DNA of 64,000 nt from contig NZ_CP078078.1 in NCBI RefSeq assembly GCF_023101205.1, positions 1,550,001-1,614,000 of the forward strand. The letters run 5' to 3'. The notes beneath the pieces were generated by a model. It did not search any database. It worked only from the letters and a program-made list of their open reading frames with translations, and was not told the DNA's origin. The translations under genes and the position numbers were made by a program. Positions 19,892 to 28,266 of this stretch are shown here, piece by piece (positions within the stretch are counted from its first letter, which is position 1; each line of letters starts with the position of its first letter). This stretch comes from Microbacterium aurugineum. Lineage in GTDB: Bacteria > Actinomycetota > Actinomycetes > Actinomycetales > Microbacteriaceae.

Positions 19892-19998
19892 GTCAAGGGG
19901 GTCCTCGCTCACCCGGTTCTCCCGTGTGAGCGCGATAGGATCGGGATGGCGTCGGCGCCCTGTCCGACGCTTCCGGTGAAGCCTGTGAGGAGGCGCAG

Positions 19999-21939
19999 AT
20001 GCCCATTCTTCCGAGCATCTCAGGACCCCGTGATCTGGATGCGCTGTCGACGGATCAGCTCGCAGAACTCGCCGCGGAGATCCGCACCTTCCTCGTCGAG
20101 AACGTGTCCCGCACCGGCGGCCATCTCGGCCCCAATCTGGGCGTCGTCGAGCTGACCATCGCTCTGCACCGGGTTTTCTCCTCGCCGGACGATCCGTTCA
20201 TCTTCGACACCGGCCACCAGTCCTACGTGCACAAGCTGCTCACCGGGCGACAGGACTTCTCCGGCCTCCGGGTGCGCGGCGGGCTCGCCGGCTATCCGCA
20301 GCGCGGCGAGAGCGACCATGACGTGGTGGAGTCCTCGCACGCGTCGAGTTCCCTCAGTTGGGCGGACGGCATCTCCCGGGCGCTGACGGCGACGGGGCGT
20401 GCAGATCGTCATGTCGTCGCCGTCGTCGGTGACGGCGCGCTCACCGGCGGCATGACCTGGGAGGCGTTGAACAACATCTCCGACGACAACGACCGCAACC
20501 TGGTGATCGTCGTCAACGACAACGGCCGTTCGTATGCGCCGACGATCGGCGGCATGTCGCGGTATCTCAACCGCGTGCGCACCGCTGCCGCGTACAAGGA
20601 TCTCCACCGCAAGTCGGACCGACTGTTCCGCGCCTTCGGTCCGGTGGGGCGTGCCGTGTTCCGCGGTGTCCGGGGCGGCACGCACGGGTTCCTCTCCCGT
20701 TTCGCCAACAACGAGGCGCTGTACTCGAACCTCGACATCAAGTACCTCGGCCCGGTCGACGGACACGATCTTCCCGCCCTCCTCGAGACGCTCGAGCTCG
20801 CGAAGTCGTACGGCGCACCGGTCATCGTCCACACGATCACCGAGAAGGGCCGCGGCTACCAGCCGGCGCGTGATGACGAGGCGGACCAGTTCCACGCCGT
20901 CGGCAAGATCGATCCGACGACCGGTGAGACTCTGTCATCGGGTGGGCGCGGCTGGACCGACGTCTTCTCCGATGCTCTGGTCTCGGTGGGGGAGCGCCGG
21001 AACGATGTCATCGCGATGACGGCCGCGATGCTGCGACCGACGGGTCTCGCGCCGTTCGCCGAGCGGTTTCCGGATCGGGTGTACGACGTGGGCATCGCCG
21101 AACAGCACGCGGTGGCGTCGGCCGCCGGACTCGCCTTCGGTGGGCTGCACCCCGTGGTCGCGTTGTACGCCACCTTCATGGGTCGCGCTTTCGACCAGGT
21201 CCTGATGGATGTCGCGCTCCACCGCGCGGGCGTCACCTTCGTGCTCGACCGTGCCGGCGTGACAGGCCCTGACGGCCCCAGCCACCACGGCATGTGGGAC
21301 CTGGCGATGCTGCAGATCGTTCCCCACATCCGCATCGCGGCTCCTCGAGACGGCGCGCGGCTGACCGAAGCGCTCGATGAAGCCGTGCAGGTCGATGATG
21401 CGCCGACCGTCATCCGATTCCCGAAGGGGGAGGTGGCGCCAGACCTTCCGGCGATCGAGAGGCTGCATGACGGTGTCGACGTGCTCGCCCGTGGTGAATC
21501 CGAGGACGTGCTGGTCGTGGCGATCGGTCCCTTCGCCGAACTCGCGCTGGATGTCGCCGACAGGCTGCGGGCGCAGGGGATCGGGGCGACCGTCATCGAT
21601 CCGCGGTGGGCCATCCCGGTGCAGCCGTCGATCGTCGAGCTGGCCGCTCACCACCGCCTCGTGATCACGTTGGAGGACGGCATCCGCGTCGGCGGGATCG
21701 GTACGCGGGTGCGGCAGGTGCTCCGCGAGGCCGGGATCGACACCGCTGTCGACGAGCTGGGCCTCCCTGACGAGTTCATCGATCACGCGTCACGGGACCA
21801 GATCCTCGGTGACGCGGGTCTGACAGCGCCGAAGATCGCCCAGGACATCGTGTCCCAGGTGCTCGGCACCCGGATCCCCAAGGCGCGTCACGCAGGGGAG
21901 ACCGGGACGATCGACCTGCCACTGCGCGAAAGCCGCTGA
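19999..21939 (+). CDS. dxs: 1-deoxy-D-xylulose-5-phosphate synthase
   Basis: First enzyme of the MEP isoprenoid pathway, also feeding thiamine and pyridoxal synthesis in some bacteria; it condenses pyruvate and glyceraldehyde 3-phosphate using thiamine diphosphate. The 646 residues have normal length. Features: FDTGHQSYVHKLLTG (active-site histidine), the ThDP/Mg motif VVGDGALTGGMTWEALNN, the central AEQHAVASAAGLAFGG with its glutamate, DRAGVTGPDGPSHHG, and a C-terminal transketolase domain. The ATG at 19999 has GAGGAGG about 7 nt upstream. A TAGGAT -10 sits near 19937, giving a leader of about 50 nt; no riboswitch was recognised. Confidence 0.95.
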   Translation: MPILPSISGPRDLDALSTDQLAELAAEIRTFLVENVSRTGGHLGPNLGVVELTIALHRVFSSPDDPFIFDTGHQSYVHKLLTGRQDFSGLRVRGGLAGYPQRGESDHDVVESSHASSSLSWADGISRALTATGRADRHVVAVVGDGALTGGMTWEALNNISDDNDRNLVIVVNDNGRSYAPTIGGMSRYLNRVRTAAAYKDLHRKSDRLFRAFGPVGRAVFRGVRGGTHGFLSRFANNEALYSNLDIKYLGPVDGHDLPALLETLELAKSYGAPVIVHTITEKGRGYQPARDDEADQFHAVGKIDPTTGETLSSGGRGWTDVFSDALVSVGERRNDVIAMTAAMLRPTGLAPFAERFPDRVYDVGIAEQHAVASAAGLAFGGLHPVVALYATFMGRAFDQVLMDVALHRAGVTFVLDRAGVTGPDGPSHHGMWDLAMLQIVPHIRIAAPRDGARLTEALDEAVQVDDAPTVIRFPKGEVAPDLPAIERLHDGVDVLARGESEDVLVVAIGPFAELALDVADRLRAQGIGATVIDPRWAIPVQPSIVELAAHHRLVITLEDGIRVGGIGTRVRQVLREAGIDTAVDELGLPDEFIDHASRDQILGDAGLTAPKIAQDIVSQVLGTRIPKARHAGETGTIDLPLRESR

Positions 21940-21955
21940 TACGGCGTCTGATCGT

Positions 21956-23407
21956 TCAGCCGAGGCCGGCGAGCGTGTGCGAGACGATCGGTGCGATGAT
22001 CGGTCGGCAGCGTTCGCGATCGGCACCGACGAGACCGATGCGGGTACGGCGGTCGAGCACGTCCTCGACGGTCAGCGCCCCCTCGACGCGCACCGCGAAG
22101 TCGACCTCAGCATGGGTCAGGCCGGTGGACGCGTCGATCACCTCGTCGGAATCGGCGACCACTCGGTCGACGAGCCGGAGCGAAGAGGTTCTGCTGGACG
22201 ATGCCGGCAATGCGCGCGTGCGGACGGCGACATCGACCGCGTCCTCGGCCATCCTCCGATAGGTCGTCAGCTTTCCGCCGAGCACGGTGATGAAGCCGTC
22301 GTCGGCCGTCGTCACCAGGTGCTTCCGCGAGACGTCCGCTGTCGTGTCGCTGCCGCTGTCGACCAAGGGGCGCAGCCCCGCGAAGGCGCCGCGCACCTGG
22401 TCACGCCGGATCGATGTGGCCACGACACGGTTGAGGCTGGACAGAAGGAACTCGATCTCGCGTTCCGTCGGCTCAGCGACCTGAGGCACCGGACCGGGGG
22501 CGTCCTCATCCGTGAGGCCGACGATCATGCGGCCGTGAGCCTGCGGCAGAGCGAAGATGTAGCGACTGATCGATCCCTCGTGCGGGATGGTGAGCGCGGC
22601 CGTCGGGTTCCCGAGATCGGCGGCGTCCAGCACGATGTGCGTTCCTCGACTCGGCCGCACGCGGATCGTCTGGTCGAGCCCTCCTGCCCAGACACCCGTC
22701 GCATTGATGACGGCGTGTGCGCGGAGCTCGAACCGCTCGCCGGTGATCGTCTCCTCCACGGATGCCCCATCGCCGCGCAGGGCGACGGCGCGGACCCGGG
22801 TGAGGATGCGGGCGCCGAGTGCTGCGGCTGTCCGGGCGACGGTCGTGACGAGCCTGGCGTCGTCGACGAGCTGGCCGTCGTAGGACAGCATGCCGCCACG
22901 GAGGCCTCGTGGATCCAGCGCGGGCACCAAGCGGGTCGCCGAGCGGGCCGACACGAACGAGGGGGCGGGGAGGACCGCGCGGGGCGTACGCGCCCGCATC
23001 CGAAGCAGGTCGCCCATTCCCATGCCCACCGCGCCCGCGACGCGCTGACGCAACGAGATGCCGGATGCGAACGGGAGGAGTTGTCCGAGCGGGTGGATCA
23101 GATGCGGGGCGATCGTCGTCAGGAGCAGATGCCGTTCGAGCGCGCTCTCCTTCGCTGTCTCGAAGTCGCCGGTCGCAAGGTAGCGCAGCCCGCCGTGTAC
23201 GAGTTTCGAGCTGAAGCGGCTGGTACCGAAGGCGAGATCCTCCGCCTCGATCAGGGTGACGCGAAGCCCGCGGGATGCCGCATCGAGAGCGACGCCCGCG
23301 CCGGTGATTCCGCCGCCGACCACGAGGACGTCGACCTTCTCCTCCGCGGACCGCGCCAACTCCACGCGTCGCCGCGCGACGTTCAGTGCGGACGACTCGG
23401 ACATCAT
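21956..23407 (-). CDS. glpD: glycerol-3-phosphate dehydrogenase (FAD-dependent)
   Basis: Membrane-associated flavoenzyme of 483 residues oxidising sn-glycerol 3-phosphate to DHAP. The Rossmann motif VDVLVVGGGITGAGVALDAA with the following GLRVTLIEAEDLAFGTS lies near residue 25. FSSKLVHGGLRYLATGDF, TGVWAGGLDQ, RPSRGTHIVL and VLGGKLTTYRRMAEDAVD are characteristic of GlpD. It is shorter than the ~550-residue enzymes because the C-terminal domain is abbreviated. ATG 23407 overlaps the tetR stop (ATGA), so it is co-transcribed with tetR. The order glpD-tetR-(divergent) AGPS-like-lipid kinase resembles M. tuberculosis Rv2249c-Rv2252. Confidence 0.9.
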   Translation of the reverse strand: MMSESSALNVARRRVELARSAEEKVDVLVVGGGITGAGVALDAASRGLRVTLIEAEDLAFGTSRFSSKLVHGGLRYLATGDFETAKESALERHLLLTTIAPHLIHPLGQLLPFASGISLRQRVAGAVGMGMGDLLRMRARTPRAVLPAPSFVSARSATRLVPALDPRGLRGGMLSYDGQLVDDARLVTTVARTAAALGARILTRVRAVALRGDGASVEETITGERFELRAHAVINATGVWAGGLDQTIRVRPSRGTHIVLDAADLGNPTAALTIPHEGSISRYIFALPQAHGRMIVGLTDEDAPGPVPQVAEPTEREIEFLLSSLNRVVATSIRRDQVRGAFAGLRPLVDSGSDTTADVSRKHLVTTADDGFITVLGGKLTTYRRMAEDAVDVAVRTRALPASSSRTSSLRLVDRVVADSDEVIDASTGLTHAEVDFAVRVEGALTVEDVLDRRTRIGLVGADRERCRPIIAPIVSHTLAGLG

Positions 23408-23982
23408 GGCCGGAGCAGTCCGTCGAGTGCCGCCCGCAGCTCGCGTTCCCACGCGTCCTCGGAGATCAGCTCCGACACGGTCCCGTGCGACAGCACCGCG
23501 GATTGGGCCACGAGCAGGAGCATCACCGCGATCTCCGAGGGCGGCGCCGGGCGGACCGAGTCCTGAGCCTGCGCGGTGTCGATCGCGGTGGTCAGCCACT
23601 GCAGGATCAGGCGCTGGCTCGATCCCACCCGTTCGAGCGTGTATCGGGTGAAGGCTTCGGGTTCATCCGCGAGCAGGCGCGCGAAGAGCGGGTCGCGGCG
23701 GAAGAGGGCGGTGAACAGCAGGATGTCGTCGACGAGCGCCGCACGGGTGTGCACTCTGGCGGGGAGCGCGCTCAGGATGCGTTCGACCCTGCGCAGCAGC
23801 GTCGAGCGGACGACATCGTCGGCGTCGGCCCAGTTGCGGTAGATCGTGGGGCGGCTCAGCTCGGAGCGACGCGCGAGCTCTGCGATCGTGACACCGCGGA
23901 CGCCGCGCCGTTCGAGGAGGTCGTCGGCGGCATCGAGGATCCGGGTCTGTGTCGCATCCCCGAGAGGTTGACGTTCTTCCAT
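23404..23982 (-). CDS. TetR-family transcriptional regulator
   Basis: A 192-residue repressor-type protein. The N-terminal HTH reads RILDAADDLLERRGVRGVTI, then AELARRSELSRPTIYRNWAD around residues 14-52. The variable C-terminal ligand domain includes RRDPLFARLLADEPEAFTRY. It is divergent from the AGPS-like gene with only 20 bp between the two start codons and is coupled to glpD, so it probably controls both directions of this lipid-type cluster through the short intergenic operator. The ligand is unknown; an acyl or lipid effector would fit the neighbours (inference). Confidence 0.9.
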   Translation of the reverse strand: MEERQPLGDATQTRILDAADDLLERRGVRGVTIAELARRSELSRPTIYRNWADADDVVRSTLLRRVERILSALPARVHTRAALVDDILLFTALFRRDPLFARLLADEPEAFTRYTLERVGSSQRLILQWLTTAIDTAQAQDSVRPAPPSEIAVMLLLVAQSAVLSHGTVSELISEDAWERELRAALDGLLRP

Positions 23983-24002
23983 GATGTGTCACACTGTAAC
24001 GC
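23983..24002. promoter_or_regulatory. candidate TetR operator in the divergent intergenic region
   Basis: The 20-bp gap holds GTGTCACAC (23986-23994), an inverted repeat, followed by TGTAAC, with TACAGT as a possible -10 toward tetR. A bound repressor would cover both promoters. Confidence 0.4.
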
Positions 24003-25625
24003 ATGGCGCAAGGAGATGTCGTGGTCGATGCGGACCCGTCGATGAGATGGAACGGCTGGGGTGATCCGGCGAAGGCGAAGGACCTGCCGCTCGCCGTGCG
24101 AGCGTTGCTTCCGATGCTGCTCGGGCGGGTACGCAAGCCTGACCCCGCCGTGGAACTGGCACACGTGCAGTTGGCACCCTCACGGTTGACCGATGAGGAC
24201 CATGCGGCGTTCTGCACCGCGGTCGGCCCGGAGAACGTCGATGCCGCCGCCGAGGCGCGTATCCGTCACGCCGGCGGGCGGTCGACACCGGACCTCCTCC
24301 GGCGCCGCGAGGTCCATCAGGTCGCGCCGGACGCCGTTCTTCGTCCCGCGGATCATGCAGAAGTCCGAGCGTGCCTCGACGTCGCCGTCGCACGGGGGAT
24401 CGCGGTGATCCCGTTCGGTGGCGGTACGAGCGTCGTCGGAGCGCTGGATCCCGAACGGGGCCTGCACCACGCCGTCGTGAGCCTCGATCTGCGACGCCTG
24501 AGCGGTCTGATCCGGCTTGATGAGATCAGCGGGGATGCCGTGCTGGCGGCAGGAACGACGGGGCCGGAGGCGGAGGCGCTGCTGTCTGCGCGCGGATACG
24601 AGCTCGGCCACTTCCCCCAGAGCTTCCGCTACGCCACGATCGGCGGATTCGCGGCGGCGCGGTCCTCGGGGCAGAACTCCGCGGGCAACGGGCGCTTCGA
24701 CACGATGGTCACCGGGATCAGGGTGGCGACACCCACGGGTGACATCGAACTCGGACGCTCTCCGGGGTCCGCGGCGGGGCCCGACCTGATCAGGATCTTC
24801 CTCGGTTCGGAGGGCATCTTCGGTGTGATCACCGAGGTGCGGGTACGTGTGCACCCGATCCCGCGCGACCGGTTGTTCGAGTCGTGGTCCTTCCCTGACT
24901 TCGCGAGCGGTGCGGAGGGACTCCGCGGGGTCGCCCAGCAGGGTGGCGGCCCCACCGTCATCCGGCTGTCGGATGAGGCGGAGACCGCGGTGAGTCTCGC
25001 CCAGGTCGGCAGGATCGGCAAGGCCCTCGCGAAGGGCGCGAGCGTGGTGACGGTCTACGAAGGAGAGGACATCGCCGAGCGGCGCGCCCGGACAGGAGCC
25101 CGACTCGCTGCCGCTGGAGGGGTCTCTGCGGGCGAAGGTCCGGCCGAGGAGTGGCGGAAGGGCAGATTCGACGGGCCCTACCTGCGCGATTCGCTGCTCG
25201 ACGCCGGGGTCTTCTGCGAGACGCTCGAGACCGCGACGACCTGGTCGAACCTGAAGGCGCTGCGTTCGGCCGTCGAATCGGCGCTCAAGGCCGGCTTCGC
25301 CGACGTCGGTGCGAAGTCGTACGTCATGTGCCATGTGTCCCACATCTATCCGAGTGGGGCGTCGCTGTACTTCACGGTGCTCGCCGCCCTCCGTGGAGAG
25401 CCGCTCCGGGTGTGGGACGCGGTGAAAGCGCGCGTCAACGATGCGATCATCAGCTCGGGCGGGACCATCAGCCACCACCATGCGGTCGGCAGGGATCATG
25501 CGCCCTGGCTCCGTCAGGAGATCGGCGAGACCGGCATCCGCATCCTCTCCGCCATCAAGCGCGAACTCGACCCCGCCGGTGTCCTCAACCCCGGCGCTGT
25601 GCTCCCTCTCGAGCGGATGCACTGA
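24003..25625 (+). CDS. FAD-binding oxidase related to alkyl-dihydroxyacetonephosphate synthase
   Basis: A 540-residue VAO-type flavoprotein. The FAD-binding part has GIAVIPFGGGTSVVGALDPE and PQSFRYATIGGFAAARSSGQ. The C-terminal substrate half has GVFCETLETATTWS, MCHVSHIYPSGASLYFT and the histidine run TISHHHAVGRDH, all as in alkyl-DHAP synthases, which exchange the acyl chain of acyl-DHAP for a fatty alcohol to form ether lipids. Actinobacterial homologues (M. tuberculosis Rv2251 type) have not been shown to make ether lipids, so the reaction is inferred. It is the first gene of an operon with the lipid kinase and GMC oxidase. Confidence 0.85.
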   Translation: MAQGDVVVDADPSMRWNGWGDPAKAKDLPLAVRALLPMLLGRVRKPDPAVELAHVQLAPSRLTDEDHAAFCTAVGPENVDAAAEARIRHAGGRSTPDLLRRREVHQVAPDAVLRPADHAEVRACLDVAVARGIAVIPFGGGTSVVGALDPERGLHHAVVSLDLRRLSGLIRLDEISGDAVLAAGTTGPEAEALLSARGYELGHFPQSFRYATIGGFAAARSSGQNSAGNGRFDTMVTGIRVATPTGDIELGRSPGSAAGPDLIRIFLGSEGIFGVITEVRVRVHPIPRDRLFESWSFPDFASGAEGLRGVAQQGGGPTVIRLSDEAETAVSLAQVGRIGKALAKGASVVTVYEGEDIAERRARTGARLAAAGGVSAGEGPAEEWRKGRFDGPYLRDSLLDAGVFCETLETATTWSNLKALRSAVESALKAGFADVGAKSYVMCHVSHIYPSGASLYFTVLAALRGEPLRVWDAVKARVNDAIISSGGTISHHHAVGRDHAPWLRQEIGETGIRILSAIKRELDPAGVLNPGAVLPLERMH

Positions 25626-25626
25626 C

Positions 25627-26532
25627 GTGTCCGAGCACATCGCCGTGCTCGCGAACCCGTACGCAGGCAAAGGCCGAGGCGAGCGGGCGACCGAGACGGC
25701 CGTCCGTCTCCTCCGGGAGCACGGCGTCGACGTGCGCACCTACGCGGGTGTCTCGGCAACGGATACCGCCCAGCTCGCCGTGGCCGCGCTGGCGGATGAG
25801 CCGCGTGTCCTCGTGGTAGTGGGGGGTGACGGCACGCTCTCCGGCGTGCTCGACACGGTGTGCGACGCCGCCGTCCCCATCGTCCTCGTGCCCGCGGGCA
25901 CAGGGAACGATCTCGCCCGGGCGCTCGGGCTCCCGCGCGGAGACGCCCGGGCTGCCGCCGAACTCGCCCTCAGGGGCGTGCCACGAGCGATCGATGTCGG
26001 CGTGGTCCGCACCGCGGAGGGCAGCCGGAGGTTCCTGACCATCGCGGCGCTGGGCTTCGACGCGAAAGTCAGTGATCGCACCAACCGGCTCCGCTGGCCG
26101 CACGGCGCGCCGCGTTACTACCTCGCACTGCTCATCGAGCTCCTGCGACTGAAGCCGATGGACTTCACGCTCGCGGTGGACGGTGAACCCGCCAGGAGGT
26201 CGCCGGGGACGCTCATCGCTGCCGGCAGCACCTCCAGCTACGGGGGCGGGATGCCGATCTGCGCCGGGGCTGTGCCGGACGACGGGTTCCTCGACATCGT
26301 TCATGTCGCCCCGCTGGGCCGACTGCGCCTGCTGCGGCTTTTTCCGCTGCTGCTCCGCGGAACGCATCTCGCGCGCGGTGAGGTCGCGCATCGTCGCGCG
26401 CAGTCGGTCACGGTGTCGGCCCCGGGTCTCGTGGTCTACGCCGACGGCGAGCGGATCGGCGAGGATGAGTGCACGATCTCGGTCATTCCGGGAGCGCTCA
26501 CGATGATGGTGCCGAAGGAGGGCGATGACTGA
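25627..26532 (+). CDS. diacylglycerol kinase / lipid kinase family protein
   Basis: A 301-residue kinase of the DAGK catalytic (DgkB/YegS) family. Motifs: IAVLANPYAGKGRGERATE near the N terminus, the nucleotide loop VVVGGDGTLSGVLDTV, the second glycine motif LVPAGTGNDLARALGLP (~95), AALGFDAKVSDRT, and the acidic end DDGFLDIVHVAPLGR. The family phosphorylates diacylglycerol or related lipids with ATP. GTG 25627 starts 1 bp after the preceding stop codon; the 3' end overlaps the next gene by 8 nt. The M. tuberculosis counterpart in the same order is Rv2252. Confidence 0.9.
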   Translation: MSEHIAVLANPYAGKGRGERATETAVRLLREHGVDVRTYAGVSATDTAQLAVAALADEPRVLVVVGGDGTLSGVLDTVCDAAVPIVLVPAGTGNDLARALGLPRGDARAAAELALRGVPRAIDVGVVRTAEGSRRFLTIAALGFDAKVSDRTNRLRWPHGAPRYYLALLIELLRLKPMDFTLAVDGEPARRSPGTLIAAGSTSSYGGGMPICAGAVPDDGFLDIVHVAPLGRLRLLRLFPLLLRGTHLARGEVAHRRAQSVTVSAPGLVVYADGERIGEDECTISVIPGALTMMVPKEGDD

Positions 26533-28156
26533 GTTCGATGAAGATGTCGTGGTCGTGGGTTCCGGATTCGGCGGTTCCGTTGCCGCACTGCGACTGGCGG
26601 AGAAGGGATACCGTGTGCGCGTCTACGAAGCGGGGCGTCGCTTCGAGGACGACGACTTCGCGAAGACCAACTGGAACGTCCGCCGGTACCTGTGGGCACC
26701 GGCCCTGGGCTGCTACGGGATCCAGCGCATCCACCGACTGCCGCATGTGCTGATCCTGGCCGGGGCAGGCGTGGGAGGCGGATCGCTCAACTACGCGAAC
26801 ACGCTGTACCAGCCCGGATCGGCCTTCTTCGCGGACCCGCAATGGCACGGTATCGCGGACTGGGAGACGGAGCTCGCACCGCACTACGCCACGGCGAAGA
26901 GGATGCTCGGCGTCGTCGAGCACTACCCGCATACGGGACCTGTGGAGAGGATCATGGCCGGTGCCGCGGAGGACCTCGGCGTCGGCGACACCTTCCGGCG
27001 CGCGCCGGTCGGCGTCTGGTTCGGAAAGCCGGGGGAGCGCACACCAGACCCCTTCTTCGGCGGCGAGGGCCCCGATCGCACCGGATGCACCCTCTGCGGG
27101 AACTGCATGGTGGGTTGTCGTGTCGGCGCGAAGAACACACTGATGAAGAACTACCTCGCTCTCGCGGAACGCCGCGGGGTCGCGATCGAGGCGCTGCGCA
27201 CGGTCAGCGAGGTGCGGGAGCTCCCCAGCGGGGGGTTCGCGGTCACGACACAGCGCAGCGGGGCGTGGCTCCGGCACGCGCGGAGGACGGTGACCGCCAG
27301 GCAGGTGGTGCTGGCGGCAGGCACATGGGGCACGCAGCAGCTCCTGCATCGGATGAAGGAGTCCGGCGCACTGCCGCGGATCTCGGGGTCGATCGGCCGT
27401 CTCACTCGCACCAATTCGGAAGCGCTGGACGGCGCGGTCGCCACGGACGTCCCGGAGTCTCTCCAGCTCGCTCGCGGCGTCGCGATCACGACCTCGTTCC
27501 ACATCGACGAGCGCACGCACGTCGAGAACGTCCGCTACGGGCCGGGCTCGAACCTGATGGGGGCGCTGGCGACGGTCATCGTCCCCGGAGGGCGGCCGCT
27601 GGGGGTGCGGCTGCGCAGCCTCGTCGCGCAGGTGCTCCGCTCCCCGCTGCGGCAGTTCCGTCTGGGGAGCCTCCGGCGCTGGAGTGAGCGGGGGATCATC
27701 GCGCTGGTGATGCAGACGGCGGACAACTCGCTCACCCTCTCGCTACGCCGCCGCTTCGGTCGCCTCGTGATGACGAGTGCGCAGGGTCACGGATCGCCGA
27801 ACCCGAGCTACCTGCCCCAAGCTCACACCGCGGCTGCGGCGATCGCCGCGCGGGTCGAGGCTGAGGGCGGGGTGCCCGCAGCTCCGCGCGGATCCTGGCC
27901 GGAGGTGTTCGGCATCCCACTCACGGCGCACTTCCTCGGAGGTGCCGTGATCTCCGCATCGCCGGCACACGGGGTCATCGACGCATATCACCGCGTCTGG
28001 GGGCATCCCGGGCTGCACGTCGTCGACGGTGCCGCTGTGCCCGCCAATCCCGGGGTGAACCCCTCGCTCACGATCACCGCGCTCGCGGAGAGGGCACTGT
28101 CGTACTGGCCTCGCTACGGTGAGGTCGACGGCCGACCGGTTCAGTCCGCCGGTTGA
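26525..28156 (+). CDS. GMC-family oxidoreductase (cholesterol oxidase-like)
   Basis: A 543-residue flavoprotein beginning with the FAD motif VVVGSGFGGSVAALRLAEKG. ILAGAGVGGGSLNYAN follows, and a central cysteine cluster GCTLCGNCMVGCRVGAKNT (CxxCxxCxxxC) around residue 195 resembles a ferredoxin-type site, as in the ChoD-like subgroup. The C-terminal GMC region has VVDGAAVPANPGVNPSLTITALAE. Members oxidise sterols or long-chain alcohols; the substrate here is unknown, but the operon suggests a fatty alcohol or lipid. It is last in the operon with the AGPS-like and kinase genes. Confidence 0.88.
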   Translation: MTEFDEDVVVVGSGFGGSVAALRLAEKGYRVRVYEAGRRFEDDDFAKTNWNVRRYLWAPALGCYGIQRIHRLPHVLILAGAGVGGGSLNYANTLYQPGSAFFADPQWHGIADWETELAPHYATAKRMLGVVEHYPHTGPVERIMAGAAEDLGVGDTFRRAPVGVWFGKPGERTPDPFFGGEGPDRTGCTLCGNCMVGCRVGAKNTLMKNYLALAERRGVAIEALRTVSEVRELPSGGFAVTTQRSGAWLRHARRTVTARQVVLAAGTWGTQQLLHRMKESGALPRISGSIGRLTRTNSEALDGAVATDVPESLQLARGVAITTSFHIDERTHVENVRYGPGSNLMGALATVIVPGGRPLGVRLRSLVAQVLRSPLRQFRLGSLRRWSERGIIALVMQTADNSLTLSLRRRFGRLVMTSAQGHGSPNPSYLPQAHTAAAAIAARVEAEGGVPAAPRGSWPEVFGIPLTAHFLGGAVISASPAHGVIDAYHRVWGHPGLHVVDGAAVPANPGVNPSLTITALAERALSYWPRYGEVDGRPVQSAG

Positions 28157-28208
28157 GCCTCGGCGACGGGAATCTGCGGTGCCGCGTCATCGCAGAGCGG
28201 ACGACGAA

Positions 28209-28245
28209 GCGCCCCACCGGATTCGCGGGGAATCCCGTGGGGCGC
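28209..28245. terminator. bidirectional terminator
   Basis: GCGCCCCAC (28209-28217) pairs with GTGGGGCGC (28237-28245) between the GMC oxidase gene and the convergent fadB. Confidence 0.75.
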
Positions 28246-28266
28246 GTCGCGTGATGGTGTTCGCGG

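Noticed and set aside
19946..19998. Short ATG frame in the dxs leader as regulatory leader peptide
   Set aside because: It is out of frame with dxs and runs past its start without any attenuator-like structure; probably chance.
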